Positions 10,460 through 22,932 of a DNA stretch of 64,000 nucleotides are shown here, in pieces. Source of the stretch: Aquatica leii (taxonomy: Eukaryota; Arthropoda; Insecta; Coleoptera; Lampyridae); NCBI GenBank assembly GCA_035610365.1, contig CM069433.1, positions 194,378,760 through 194,442,759 on the forward strand. The letters run 5' to 3'. The notes beneath the pieces are model-generated. The model saw only the letters and a program-made list of their open reading frames with translations. It was not told the origin of the DNA and did not search any database. Positions within the stretch are counted from its first letter, which is position 1. Every line of letters starts with the position of its first letter. A program made the position numbers and the translations under genes.

Positions 10460-11900
10460 ATTTAAAAAATAAGTAAATGTAATCATTGAATATTCTTTAA
10501 AAAATAGTAAAAAACCTAAACTCTTTGTAAAAGTGTTTCTGAAGCACAGAACTCTTATAAAACTAAAAAGCAATCCTTAAAATTACGAAAAATTCTCAGC
10601 ACGCAACATTTTAACTAAATGTGTCTACACGCAATTGCAAATTGTTTAAAAAATAGTAAACAATCTTAAAACTATCGAAACTTTTTTGTCAAAATGTTTC
10701 TAAAACATACAACTTTTGTAGAAATGTTGAAAACTTCAAATAAAACTGCGAAAAAGTCTCAAAACATTTTTAGCCTTTCCCCCCAAAAAGCTAATTGACA
10801 TCTTTTTATGATCAATGGGACCTAGGCCCCCCTAGCGCGAATGTCTAGTTACGCGCATGCCCAGCAGCACATTTTCATTAAATGAAAATTGTTTAAAAAA
10901 TACTGAAAAATCCTCAGCAACACCGGGGATTACAGGGAGACTTGGGTTGGTTGGCCGAAGCTGTTAGTAAAATGTAAAACTGTTTAAAAAGCCAAAACTG
11001 TTGTAAAAATGTTGATTTAAAAATAGTAAACTATCTCAAAAATATCAAAACTTTTTGCAAAAATGTTTCTTAATCTCTTGTAGAACTGTTAAAAAGTATC
11101 AATAAAATTGCGAAAAATCCTCAGCATGACATGTTTTCATTAAATGTCGTGCTAAACCTAATTGTTTAAAAATAGTAAAAAAAAAACTTAAAAGTGTTTA
11201 TAAAAATATGCAAGTCAGAACTCTTTAAAAGTATCATTACAACTGCGAAAAATCGTCACTAAATTTCAAGTAATTAAAAATTGTTTAAAAAATAGCAAAC
11301 AATCTCATAACTATCGAAACTTTCTGCAAAAACGTTTCTAAAGCATAGAACTCTTTTAGAACTATTGAAAACTTCGTTGAAAATTGTTTAGAAAACACTA
11401 AAAAAAACCGAAAATGTTACTAAAACATAGAACTGTTGAAAGCTATTAATAAAACTGCAAATATGCCTCAAAATAACTGTAGGGAAACCTGGGTAGACCA
11501 GGCACCCCCAAACCTCCTCCCCCCAAAACATGTTACTGACACATCCCTAGCGCGGATGTCTAGTTACGCGCATGCTCAGCAAGACACATTTTCACTAAAT
11601 GTCGTACAAGACACAAATGAAAATTGTTTAAAAAATACTGAAAAATCGAAGCCTTTTGTAAAAATGTTTTTAAATAAAACTCTTGTAATACTGTTGAAAA
11701 CTACCAATAAAACTGAAACAAACCTGAGCACCACCGGGGATTACAGGGAAGTTTGGGTAGGTCGGGCCGAAACTGTTTGTAAAAATGTTTCTAGAGCATA
11801 CACTCTTTTAGAACTTTTAAAAACTACCATTAAAATTGGGAAAAAATCCTGAGCTTGATACATTTTCACTAAATGTCGCGCCGAACATGAATATTAGAAA
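10460..11900. repeat. A-rich degenerate tandem repeat block
   Basis: About eight diverged units start with ATTGTTTAAAAAATA (for example near 10490, 10640, 10880, 11015, 11160, 11278, 11380 and 11625). They share later blocks such as AAAATGTTTCTAAAGCATA, CATTTTCATTAAATGTCG, and GGGGATTACAGGGA followed by TTGGGT. Unit lengths vary from about 100 to 240 bp. Longer super-units recur at about 10790-10960 and 11470-11640 (CTAGCGCG, then TCTAGTTACGCGCATGC). It sits in the RNF19-type intron. Confidence 0.7.
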
Positions 11901-12220
11901 TTGATAGAGATGTGGTTCTCGATTTGCAGTTAGCACACTTTTTTTTTATTTTTACAAGAACTGTAGAACTATGAAAAGTGTTATTAAAACTCTTAATATA
12001 TTTTTTTTCAATTTTTAAAATGATATGCTAATTTCACACAACAAATACTGTTTACTTTTGATTTTAATAACCTGTTCTCAATATAAAACAATGTCCAAAA
12101 ATTTTTACAAAAGCATAGATATGATTGTGCATGATCAAAAAAAAATTCTAATTCAAACACAGATCAGTGAAAAATATATTAACACCACTTCAATAAAAAG
12201 TCTTAAATCCAATTTCTTAC

Positions 12221-12383
12221 CTTGGTTTTTGGGATTTTTTGAAGACGTCGAAGTGCTCCTTGAAGGAAATCTTCTTCCTACAATCGGACTTGCGTACAAA
12301 AGACGACGCAATGAAAACCTCGAAAATCCCCTTTTGCGCTGCCCAGCAGCGCATGGAGATTCGGCTTCTAGTGATTTTCTCAT
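12221..12383 (-). CDS. Rnf19: RNF19-type E3 ligase, exon 1 with start codon
   Basis: The exon opens with ATG at 12381-12383 in an AAAATG context. It encodes a basic N-terminus (MRKSLEAESPC, then RKRGFSRFSLRRLLY, then a Ser/Thr run, STSTSSKNPKNQ) and ends at a strong donor, AAG|GTAAGA. The 163-nt length leaves a single overhanging G, which joins the two-base start of the exon at 4933 to give Gly. A basic FSLRRL-type start before a Ser-rich linker and RING fits the layout of RNF19 proteins. The link to the RING exon is an inference from phase, strand and layout, because a 7.3-kb intron full of repeats lies between them. Confidence 0.55.
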
Positions 12384-14727
12384 TTTGTTTTGAAATAAAT
12401 CAAAATCGGCACATTCCCATTAAGTACTAACTATAGTACTACACACACAACAGCGCTCGAAAAATATCTAAAAATAAAACAAAATGTTATTATACAAAAA
12501 ATTGTTTTTGTCACAAATTCTTTCACACAGTTGTACATTCTTCAATGTTTACGCGTTTACATAATTTTAAGATATTCAAAAAAACACATTACATAATCAA
12601 CTTGATCTTCAACTGTGATGTACCTATGCGACGAACTAGTATATGTTAATTATACAAGAACAAAGCATTGTTAATACTGGTTTATAACTGAATCATAGAA
12701 ACGCAAATACGCGGTAAAGAAGAAATAAGTTAACTTAAAAAAACATGTTGGATACGGTTTATATTCTAACAGTATCGAAGATCTACGAGAACACTGGGAA
12801 AGTGCTAAGTCCACCCCGGATTTTCACTTTATCTACATAATCCAAATTTCAAAAAAAATTTTTCAAAATGGCTTTGCACTTAAAATGGTAAAAAAATACT
12901 GATATTCTAACATCATACGCACAAATAGAAATATTACAGATTTCTCAGTGGTATTACCATACAACAAAAATCGACGAACCAAAAAACGACTTCCGGACAC
13001 TACGTTGGTTATTTTCGTCGACAGTTTTTTGTTTCTATTAATTCCTGAATCCGCGAATACATTTTCATAAAAAGCGTTTTTTAATATTTTGCCAATAATC
13101 GTACTGAGAAATGGAAAGCGCCATCTTGAGCGGCCTATATTTCAAGCAATTTTTTTTACAAAACCAAAAAAATATAAGTGTGATAAGATAAAGTCTTGTC
13201 CTAACTAACAAAGAGTTCTAAAGCATTAAGGTAATACGGAGATAATCCAAAATTTCTACAAATTATGTGAGAACAGCAAAATACGTCCTGGTAAAAAGAG
13301 AGAAAAAGAATGCCTTTTTTTCCTTCCAAGTATTCTGGTAGTTTTCCATTCACTAACCCCGATTAAATTTCGTTATATATATTTTAATTGTTTTGTTTTT
13401 GATCTTCTTTCTTCTTTATATACCGGGTGTCCGAATAAGGGTACTGAACGGCTGTATGTCGACAAGGGTAATGCCTAGAGGTTTGGGAAAAAATCTTTAC
13501 AAATAAAGTGGTCAAGAGAAATGACTCGAAATTATTTTTAAGTTCGTAAATCCACCGCTAGGGAACGTTACTGCTATGAAGAAACATAAAGTATTTCGAC
13601 AAGTTGGGCTATGAGCCATACCTTTGAAAACTAAATTTGATAGCTTGAGTGATACGGTATCATTTTATGTACTGGGTCGCTAACTCAAATATCAGCTGCA
13701 TATAAAAAAAGTGAATCCAAAATCGGCCATATGTAAAGTAAGCAAAATTTTATTACTAGTCAGTTTGAATAATGATTATTCATCTTGTGGGTATCTCACT
13801 ATATGTCACATAAAAATATTTTGCCTACCATGCACTTCTCACTTCTTTTCAGCATTAACGCATTCAAAATTTTTGCTCAGATGTTTTCGCTGTTTTTCTT
13901 ACAGTTTGAACCTTACTTTCTCTAGTTTCACTTTTTCCGAGTGATTACATCTTTAGCCCCAATTCTTGTATCATCTCAAACCTTTTTGTTCTTTTCATAC
14001 ACACCAATACGTTCTATAGATCATTAGCAACCTTCGTTGAAGTCAGCTATAAATAAGCTCAGACTTGGAGGACTTCAACCTAACTGTAGTAAAAAATTCT
14101 TCGCTGGTTTTCCCTTTTGCTCTTGTTTTGCATTTGGTGTTTTCATATACCTACTTCTCCTACTATGTTATTTACTTTGTCATTGTTAGATACGCACAGT
14201 TTCTTATTTACGTATCGATCGCTCTCCTGTCTGTCTGTCCATCCGGCTGTACGCTGTTTACTTATATCTTTATCTTTTTCTTCTGTTTTGTATATTCGAA
14301 CGTAATATCATACCAGTCTTTCACTCGCATGCGAAATATTCACTATTCCATATTTTAATTATTGCTTCTGTCTTTCTTTTTCTCCCCGTTTTATATTCTA
14401 TTCCAATTCCCTACTTTTCCTAATGGTTTTCTCATTTGTTTATATTTTTTCTTTCCTTAAATTTTATTTTCTGCGTTTAACTAAATCACTAATCCCCCTT
14501 CCACGAATTCCTACATTATTTTTATATTATGGTGAGAACCTTTTCATCTTCTTTATTCAGACATTTTCGTTGTATCTGCTATTTTTTTCTCACCCACATA
14601 TTGTCTTCCCTTTTTTCAATTTTATTGGTATTCTTTTTGTTTTATTATACTTATTCTTCGTCCGTTTTTTTCCAAACATCGTTTTTTCAAATTCGGGTTC
14701 GTCTTTTCCGAAAATTATTATTAAGGT
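12384..14727. other. intergenic AT-rich DNA; a possible transposon end at 13426-13700
   Basis: No exon is supported. At about 13424 there is an ACCGGGTGTCCGAATAAGGG motif that looks like the end of a short DNA transposon, but I cannot find its partner. The T-rich run 13900-14700 gives hydrophobic-looking frames (Phe, Ile, Leu, Tyr) that reflect composition only. Confidence 0.3.
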
Positions 14728-15159
14728 GTCATTCGATGACTAATTGCATCTAGAAACTTTTTGAAAATATACAAGTCTCGATCAAAAAATGACAAAAGTT
14801 ATAAACAATTTATTAAAAAAGAGCGTCCCGTTTTTTGTAAATATCTCGGAAACTATTAGAGATGTCAAAAAACAAATGTTTCTTAAAGACCAGAAAATTT
14901 CCTAAAAGAAGTACCAACAATATTTCTAATTTTGATTAAGCGGCGAAAATAAGGGTGAGAACTGGGGATGTGGGATCCGCGCGTGTGTGTCGTTTATCAC
15001 ACTTTCACAAAAAAAACAATTTTTTATCCATTAAATATCAATATTAAGAAACGAAAAAATTCAAGTACCATTCAAACTAATTTACTAAATTAAAATTATT
15101 TAAACAAATTCACAAGAACTGCAAAATGATGATATTTGATTGATTTGTCTATTTAAAGA

Positions 15160-18100
15160 TGCTTCTATCCGCTGTGATTACTCACACGCAAAACTTACGT
15201 CAAACTCATTTTTTACTATAATAGCGTGAATTAATTTTTGTGCAAATTTAGCAACAATTAGAGTATAATATATTGCAAAATAAAAATGACAATGTTTTTT
15301 AAAAAAGAATTATGACGATTGTAAGTTTCTATCCGCTGTGATTACTCGCACGCAAGGCTTACATTCAAAGTATTTTTTTTCCACGTTGGCGTGAAGTGCA
15401 AATCTAGCAACAAATAGAGCAGACAATAACAAATAATAAATTGCAAAATAAATATGACAATGATTTGTGACTTAAAGAGTAAACAATAGTAAATAACATG
15501 TTGCAAAATAAAAGTCACGATATTTAAAAAAAAAATAATTATTTCGTTTTAAAGTTGCTTCTATCCGCTGTGATTACTCGCACGCAAGGCTTACGTTTCA
15601 AAGTAATTTTTTTTCAGGGTGGTGTGAATTAATTTTTGTGCAAATATAGCAACATATAGAGTAGACAAAAATAAATAATATATTGCAAAATCAAAATGAC
15701 AATGTTTTTTAAAAACGAATTATATCGATTGAAAGTTGCTTCTATTCGCTGTGATTACTCGCACGGAAGGCTTTACGTTCAAAGTCATTTTTTCCATCTT
15801 GACGTGAATTATTTTTTGTGGAAATATAGCAGCAACATATAGAGTAGGAGTAGACAATACTAATAATAATATATTGCTAAATAAAAATGACGATTTTTAA
15901 AAACGAATTATGTCGATTGAAAGTTGCTTCTATCCGCTAGCACGGAAGGCTTACGTTCAAAGTCATTTTTTTCCATGTTGACGTAAATTAATTTTTGTGC
16001 AAATATAGCAACAAATAGAATAAACCATATTAAATAATATATTGTCAAATAAAAATGACAATGTTTTTTAAAAAATAAATATGTCGATTGAAAGTTGTTT
16101 CTATCCGTTGTGATTACTTGCACGGAAGGCTTACGCTCAAAGTCATTTTTTCCATGTTGACGTGAATTAATTTTTGTGCAAATTTAGCAACAAATAGAGT
16201 AAACAATAATAAATAATATATTGCAAAATCAAAATGACAATGTTTTTTAAAAAAGAATTATGACGATTGTAAGTTTCTATCCACTGTGATTACTCGCACG
16301 CAAGGCTTACATTCAAAGTATTTTTTTCCACGTTGGCGTGAAGTGCAAATCTAGCAACAAATAGAGCAGACAATAACAAATAATAAATTGCAAAATAAAT
16401 ATATATTCTATCCGCTGTGATTACTCAAACGAAAGGCTTACGTTCAAAGTCATTTCTTTTTTCATGTTGGCGTAGATTAATTTTTGTGCAAATATAGCAA
16501 CATATAGAGTAGACAATAATAAATTATATATTGCAAAATCAAAATGACGATGTTTTTTAAAAACGAATTATGTCGATTGAAAGTTGCTTCTATCCGCTGT
16601 GATTACTTGCACGGAAGGCTTACGTTCAAAGTCATTTTTTCCATGTTGGCGTGAATTAATTTCTGTACAAATTTAGCCACAAATAGAGTAAACAATAGTA
16701 AATAAAATAGTGCAAAATAAAAATCACGATATTTAAAAAAAATAATTATTTTGTTTTAAAGTTGCTTCTATCCGCTGTGATTACTCGCACGTAAGGCTTA
16801 CGTTTCAAAGTCTTTTTTTTTCAGAGTGATGTAAATTAATTATTGTGCAAATATAGCAACAAATAGAGTAGACAATAATACACAATATATTGCAAAATAA
16901 AAATGACAATGTTTTTTAAAAAAGAATTATATCAATTTAAAGTTGCTTGTATCCGCTGTGATTACTCAAACGCAAGGCTTATGTTCAAAGTCATTTCTTT
17001 TTTCATGTTGGCGTAAATTAATTTTTGTGCAAATATAGAAACATATAGAGTAGACAAAAATAAATAATATATTGCAAAATCAAAATGACAATGTTTTTTA
17101 AAAACGATTTAAATCGATTGAAAGTTGCTTCTATTAGCTGTGATTACTCGCACGCAAGGCTTACGTTCAAAGTCATTTTTTCCATGTTCACGTGAATTAA
17201 TTTTTGTGGAAATATAGCAGCAACATATAGAGTAGACAATACTAATAATAATATATTGCTAAATAAAAATGACGATGATTTTTAAAAACGAATTATGTCG
17301 ATTGAAAGTTGCTTCTATACGCTAGCACGAAAGGCTTACGTTCAAAGTCATTTTTTTCCATGTTGACGTAAATTAATTTCTGTGCAAATATAGCAACAAA
17401 TAGAGTAGACAATATTAAATAATATATTGCAAAATAAAAATAACAATATTTTTTTAAAAAGAATTATGTCGATTTCAAGTTACTTCTGTCCGCTGTTATT
17501 ACTCGCACGCAAGACTTACGTTCAAAGTTATTTTTTTCCATGTTGGCGTGAAATAATGTTTATGCAAATTTAGCAACAAATAGAGCAAACAATAATAATT
17601 TGCAAGATAAAATAACAAAATTTTTAAAAAAGAATTGTCGATTTACAGTTGCTTCTATCCGCTGTTATTACTCGCCCGTAAGACATACGTTCAAAGTCAT
17701 TTTTTCCATGTTGGCGTGAATTAATTTCTGTACAAATTTAGCCACAAATAGAGTAAACAATAGTAAATAAAATAGTGCAAAATAAAAATCACGATATTTA
17801 AAAAAAATAATTATTTTGTTTTAAAGTTGCTTCTATCCGCTGTGATTACTTGCACGGAAGGCTTACGTTCAAAGTCATTTTTTCCATGTTGGCGTGAATT
17901 AATTTTTGTGGAAATATAGCAGCAACATATAGAGTAGACAATACTAATAATAATATATTGCTAAATAAAAATGACGATGATTTTTAAAAACGAATTATGT
18001 CGATTAAAAGTTGCTTCTATACGCTAGCACGAAAGACTTACGTTCAAAGTCATTTTTTTCCATGTTGACGTAAATTAATTTCTGTGCAAATATAGCAACA

Positions 18101-20695
18101 AATAGAGTAGACAATATTAAATAATATATTGCAAAATAAAAATGACAATATTTTTTTAAAAAGAATGATGTCGATTTAAAGTTACTTCTATCCGCTGTTA
18201 TTACTCGCACGCAAGACTTACGTTCAAAGTTATTTTTTTCCATGTTGGCGTGAATTAATGTTTAAGCAAATTTAGCAATAAATAGAGTAAACAATAATAA
18301 TTTGCAAGATAAAATAACAAAATTTTTAAAAAAGAATTGTCGATTTACAGTTGCTTCTATCCGCTGTTAATACTCGCACGTAAGACTTACGTTCAAAGTC
18401 ATTTTTTTCGATGTTGTGAATTAATGTTTGTGCAAATTTAGCAACAAATAGAGTAAACAATAGTAAATAACATGTTGCAAAATAAAAGTCACGATATTTA
18501 AAAAAAATAATTATTTCGTTTTAAAGTCGCTTCTATCCGCTGTGATTACTCGCACGCAAAGCTTTCGTTTCAAAGTAATTTTATTTCAGGGTGACGTAAA
18601 TAAATTTTTGTGTAAATATAACAACAAATAGAGTAGACAATAACAAATAATATATTGCAAAATAAAAAAAACAATGTTTTTTAAAAAAGAATTAGGTTGA
18701 TTTCAAGTTGGTTCTATCCGCTGTGTTTAAATAAAAATGCCAATGTTTTTAAAAAAATGTATGTCTATTGAAAGTAACTTCTATCCGCTGTGATTACTTG
18801 CACGCGGAAGGCTTACGGAAAGTTATTTTTTCCATGTTGGCCTAAATTAATTTTTGTGCAAATATAACAACAAATAGATTAAACAATAATAAATTGTATA
18901 CTGCAAAATAAAAATGACGATATTTAAAAAAAAATTATGTCGATTGAAAGTAGCTTCTATCCGCTGGGATTATACGCACGGAAGGTTTACATTCAAAGTC
19001 ATTTTTTTCCATGTTGGCGTGAATTAATTTTTGTGCAAATATAGCAACATATAATGACAATAAAAATGACAATGATTTTTAAAAACGAACTATGTCGATT
19101 GAAAATTGCTTCTATCCACTCGCACGGAAAGCTTACGTTCAAAGTCATTTTTTTTCATGTTGGCGTAAATAAATTTCTTTGCAAATATAGCAACAAATAG
19201 AATAGACAATATTAAATGATATATTGTCAAATAAAAATGACATTGTTTTTAAAAAAATAAATATGTCGATTGAAAGTTGCTTCTATCCCCTGTGGTTACT
19301 CGCACGCACGTCTTATGTTCGAAGTCGTTTTTTTCATGTTGGCGTGAATTAATTTTTGTCCAAATATAACGACAAATAAAGTAGACAATTATAAATAATA
19401 TATTGCAAAATCAAAATGACAATGTTTTTTAAAAACGAATTATATCGATTGAAAGTTGTTTCTATTCGCTGTGATTACTCGCACGGAAGGTTTACATTTA
19501 AAGTCATTTTTTCCATGTTGGCGTGAATTAATTTTTGTGCAAATATAGCAACAAATAGAGTAGACAACAATAAATAATATATTGCAAAATACAAATGAAA
19601 ATGTTTTTCAAAAAAGAATTATGTCGATTGAAAATTGCTTCTATCCGCTGTGATTACTTGCACGGAAGGCTTACGTTCAAAGTCATTTTTTCCATGTTGG
19701 CGTGAATTAATTTCTGTACAAATTTAGCCACAAATAGAGTAAACAATAGTAAATAAAATAGTGCAAAATAAAAATGACAATGTTTTTTTAGAAAAGAATT
19801 ATGTCGATTTAAAGTTGCTTCTATCCGCTCGCACGAAAGGCTTTCGTTCAAAGTCATTTTTTTCCATGTTGGCGTGAATTAATTTTTGTGCAAATATAAC
19901 AACAAATAGAGTAGACCATAATAAATAATATATTGCAAAATAAAAATGACAATGTCTTTTTAGAAAATAATTATTTTGTTTTAAAGTTGCTTCTATCCGC
20001 TGTGATTACTTGCACGGAAGGCTTACGTTCAAAGTCATTTTTTCCATGTTGGCGTGAATTAATTTCTGTACAAATTTAGCCACAAATAGAGTAAACAATA
20101 GTAAATAAAATAGTGCAAAATAAAAATGAAAATGTTTTTCAAAAAAGAATTATGTCGATTGAAAGTTGCTTCTATCCGCTCGCACGGAAGGCTTACGTTC
20201 AAAGTCATTTTTTCCATGTTGGCGTGAATTAATTTTTGTGCAAATATAACAACAAATAGAGTAGACAATAATAAATAATATATTGCAAAATAAAAATGAC
20301 AATGTTTTTTTAGAAAAGAATTATGTCGATTTAAAGTTGCTTCTATCCGCTCGCACGAAAGGCTTTCGTTCAAAGTCATTGTTTTCCATGTTGGCGTGAA
20401 TTAATTTTTGTGCAAATATAACAACAAATAGAGTAGATCATAATAAATAATATATTGCAAAATAAAAATGACAATGTTTTTTTAGAAAAGAATTATGTCG
20501 ATTTAAAGTTGCTTCTATCCGTTCGCATGAAAGGCTTTCGTTCAAAGTCATTTTTTTCCATGTTGGCGTGAATTAATTCTTGTGCAAATATAACAACAAA
20601 TAGAGTAGACAATAATAAATAATATATTGAAAAATAAAAATGACAATGTTTTTTTAGAAAAGAATTATGTCGATTTAAAGTTGCTTCCGCTGTCC
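15160..20695 (+). repeat. satellite array 1, about 180-bp monomers
   Basis: About 30 head-to-tail units can be followed by the anchor GCTTCTATCCGCTGTGATTA, seen near 15171, 15557, 15738, 15926, 16586, 16763, 17650, 17828, 18352 and onward. A consensus unit counts to about 179 bp. Individual units vary by deletions of CTGTGATTA or of the central part. The monomer is AT-rich and contains GCAACAAATAGAGTAGACAA and TATATTGCAAAATAAAAATGAC. Small minus-strand frames that recur in several units are by-products of the repeat. Confidence 0.9.
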
Positions 20696-21000
20696 GGCCG
20701 ATAGAAGCTTTAAAACGAGATAATTATTTTTTTTTAAATATAGACATTTTTATTTTGCAATTATTGATTATTCTATTTGTTGCTAAATTTGGACAAAAAT
20801 TAATTCAGCCAACATGGTAAAAAAAAGACTTTGAACGTCAGCCTTGCGTATGAGTAATCACAGCGGATAGAAGCAACTTTAAATCACATAATTATTTTTT
20901 TCAAAATATCATTTTTATTTTGTAATGTGCTATTTATTATTGTTTATTCTTGTTGTTATTAAATTTACACAATATTCAATCCACGCCAACAGTGTCATTT
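20696..21000 (-). repeat. inverted satellite-1 monomers next to the right arm
   Basis: After a junction near 20690 (TGTCCGGCCGATAGAAGC) the same monomer reads in the opposite direction, with AGTAATCACAGCGGATAGAAGC at about 20850. Between one and two units are present. This makes the monomer part of the inverted arms rather than of a free array. Confidence 0.85.
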
Positions 21001-21264
21001 TGGTGTATATTAATAAAAAAATTTGCAGTTCTTTTAAATTTGTTTAAGTAATTTTTAATTTATTAAAATATAAACAATTAGTAAGTATTTAAATTATTTA
21101 GTACTTGTATTTACAGTTTTATTATTTACGATAATTTATGGTTATACTTTTGTGGCTAGATTTGTGGCTAACTAAACACGAGTGAAAAACCCAATCCCCT
21201 TTTTTCTAAATTGTTTATGACTTGTAATTTTTGAGTTTCTAGATGCAATTACGCATCGAATGAC

Positions 21265-22701
21265 TAAAGCTACTAATTCTGTTCATCCATCAATGATTGT
21301 GTTCAAATTTCCAGTTATATTCCTAAAAATGAATTCAAAAAGCTCATTGGTCAATAGAAAACTCTTGCAGAAGCAGAATTTTGAAGTCACTTGAACAGAT
21401 TACTACAACTACAATGATAACTAACAAAACAAAAGTTGCAGTACCAAAAAAGGTTGTTAGTGAACAAATTTTGGAAAATTGTATGTTAGGAAATATGACG
21501 AAATCTTTTTACAAAAATACCTACTCCGCCTAAAAGAAATTTCAGTAAAGACGGGAATCAAAGTTCATTTGCCATCAAAAATCCGTAGCCTCATTACACC
21601 TTAAAAAAATACACATAGTTATCTATGTTGATAACGATGTCACCCTGTCGGTCCATGCACATAAATTTCATAATTTAAGATGTGTAAACAATTTGTATAA
21701 AAACCAAACTTACTGTTTGTTGCCTACTTTTAATACATACATTCTAGTTAACCTACACCTCCTTTGATTCAAAAGTTATACAATTATTATTCAAAAATTG
21801 AACGTCGATCATGGCGTACATGGACAAACGGAAATACAAACCGAAAAAATAAATTAGTCAAATTGAAAAAGTTGTGATTCCTTAGTAGGCCATGAAGTTT
21901 GTAAAGAAATCTGAAAATCCCTGCGCGTAAAAACGTATACCATAACAGTAAACACATCAACGAAGCAACAGAAGATCATGGCAATGACCGAAAATTCGAC
22001 CAAAAGATAAACGAGGTTAATCTTCGTAGTGCCAAAATTCATAAAATCGAGCGTCTTTTGTCAACTATATTAAAGATGTCCTACTTTTATAACAACAATC
22101 GCACATTGCATTAAACCAAATTATTGGTCAATGTCAGTTGCGCGTTACTATTAATAACGATTTTTTTTCGCCCCGATATGTATTTTTGCGTAATTGCGAT
22201 AAACACTTTCTCTTGTTTGTACAACACGTAATTGAATGATTCACAATCGCGTCAACAACAGATTTTACCTACGAAAAAGTCGTTCCAAGAAGTTGTTATC
22301 ACGCCGATAAATATACATCGATGACGTAGTACTAGGAAAAAGGATCTCAAAAGAAAAATTAGAATTCACGGCCGTTATAAACTTCACAATACCCAAGTCG
22401 ACACACTCCGCTAATTAGGATTCTCCTAATTATACTAGCAATTACCATATGTAATTTCAATACGCGATAACGTTATTTTATGTAAATACATACGAATATT
22501 AGAAATGGAGGTCAAATTATAATAAAACCTTCTACAGTAAAAAACAACCAAAACTTTGGCAATCAATAATTATATTTGCAAATAAAGCGCACCGAAATTT
22601 TACGGAAATTGCTAATAACGATCGTCACAACTTTAATTGCGGCTTTTATCGCTGATTAATTATTAACATTTATTACAGCAAACTCAACAATATGTACTTA
22701 C
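21265..22701. other. intergenic; possible regulatory stretch near 22030-22660
   Basis: There is no coding signal. The stretch 22030-22660 has several homeodomain-type cores (CTAATTAGG, CCTAATTATA, GCTGATTAATTATTAAC) and a GGCTTTTATCGC motif. In an AT-rich genome such cores are common by chance, so this is only a suggestion. Confidence 0.25.
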
Positions 22702-22932
22702 TTTATCTACTGGCTTACGACCTTTAACAACAAAACGTGACCCCGCACAATCAGCGTCCTTTAAATTCTTCAAACACTCATTGTGTTTACGCAAAAAAAC
22801 TAAACTCGCTTGTGGACCACAACAATTAATACCAATCGTTAAATCACAATAAAATCTACCTACACATGACGTCAGATCAATTGAAACAACTAATTTTAGA
22901 AAGTTTCCAGCAGCAACAACCACAACAAAATA
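22702..22932 (-). CDS. hypothetical internal exon, 77 codons, unrecognised
   Basis: A 231-nt open stretch on the minus strand is bounded by a good acceptor (a pyrimidine-rich run ending TTCTCCAG just above 22932) and a strong donor (GTAAGT at 22701-22696). It runs phase 0 to phase 0. The product begins YFVVVVAAGNFLKLVV and contains six cysteines (TSCVG, FYCD, NCCGP, NECLK, DADCAG), ending RFVVKGRKPVDK. I do not recognise the family. It lies downstream of the BCOR-like stop codon on the same strand, so it would belong to another gene or be a chance open frame. Confidence 0.3.

Larger units (their letters stand above)
14728..21264. mobile_element. foldback structure 1: inverted ends flanking a satellite array
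   Basis: The left end begins GTCATTCGATG (14728) and continues ATTGCATCTAGAAACT. The right end, read inward on the minus strand from 21264, starts GTCATTCGATGCGTAATTGC and then has TCTAGAAACTC. The inner parts of the arms also match: near 15085-15125 and, inverted, 21025-21065, both read AATTA(T/C)TTAAACAAATT followed by AAGAACTGCAAA. Between the arms lies a tandem array (15160-20695) and, at the right, one to two monomers in reverse orientation (20696-21000). No transposase frame is seen, and no target duplication is clear. Confidence 0.7.

Noticed and set aside
14065..14743. Plus-strand frames rich in Phe, Leu, Ser and Tyr that look like membrane proteins
   Set aside because: They overlap in two frames and follow the T-rich composition; no family motif, and codon use is not distinct.
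18004..20379. Small minus-strand frames of 62-106 codons repeated along satellite array 1 (for example with LSCERIEATLNRH)
   Set aside because: They recur with the monomer, shift and break with its indels, and have no start context or splice signals; they are by-products of the repeat.
15160..20695. Possibility that the satellite 1 monomer carries a hammerhead ribozyme, as in some insect satellites
   Set aside because: No CUGANGA with a downstream stem and GAAA was found on either strand of the consensus monomer.
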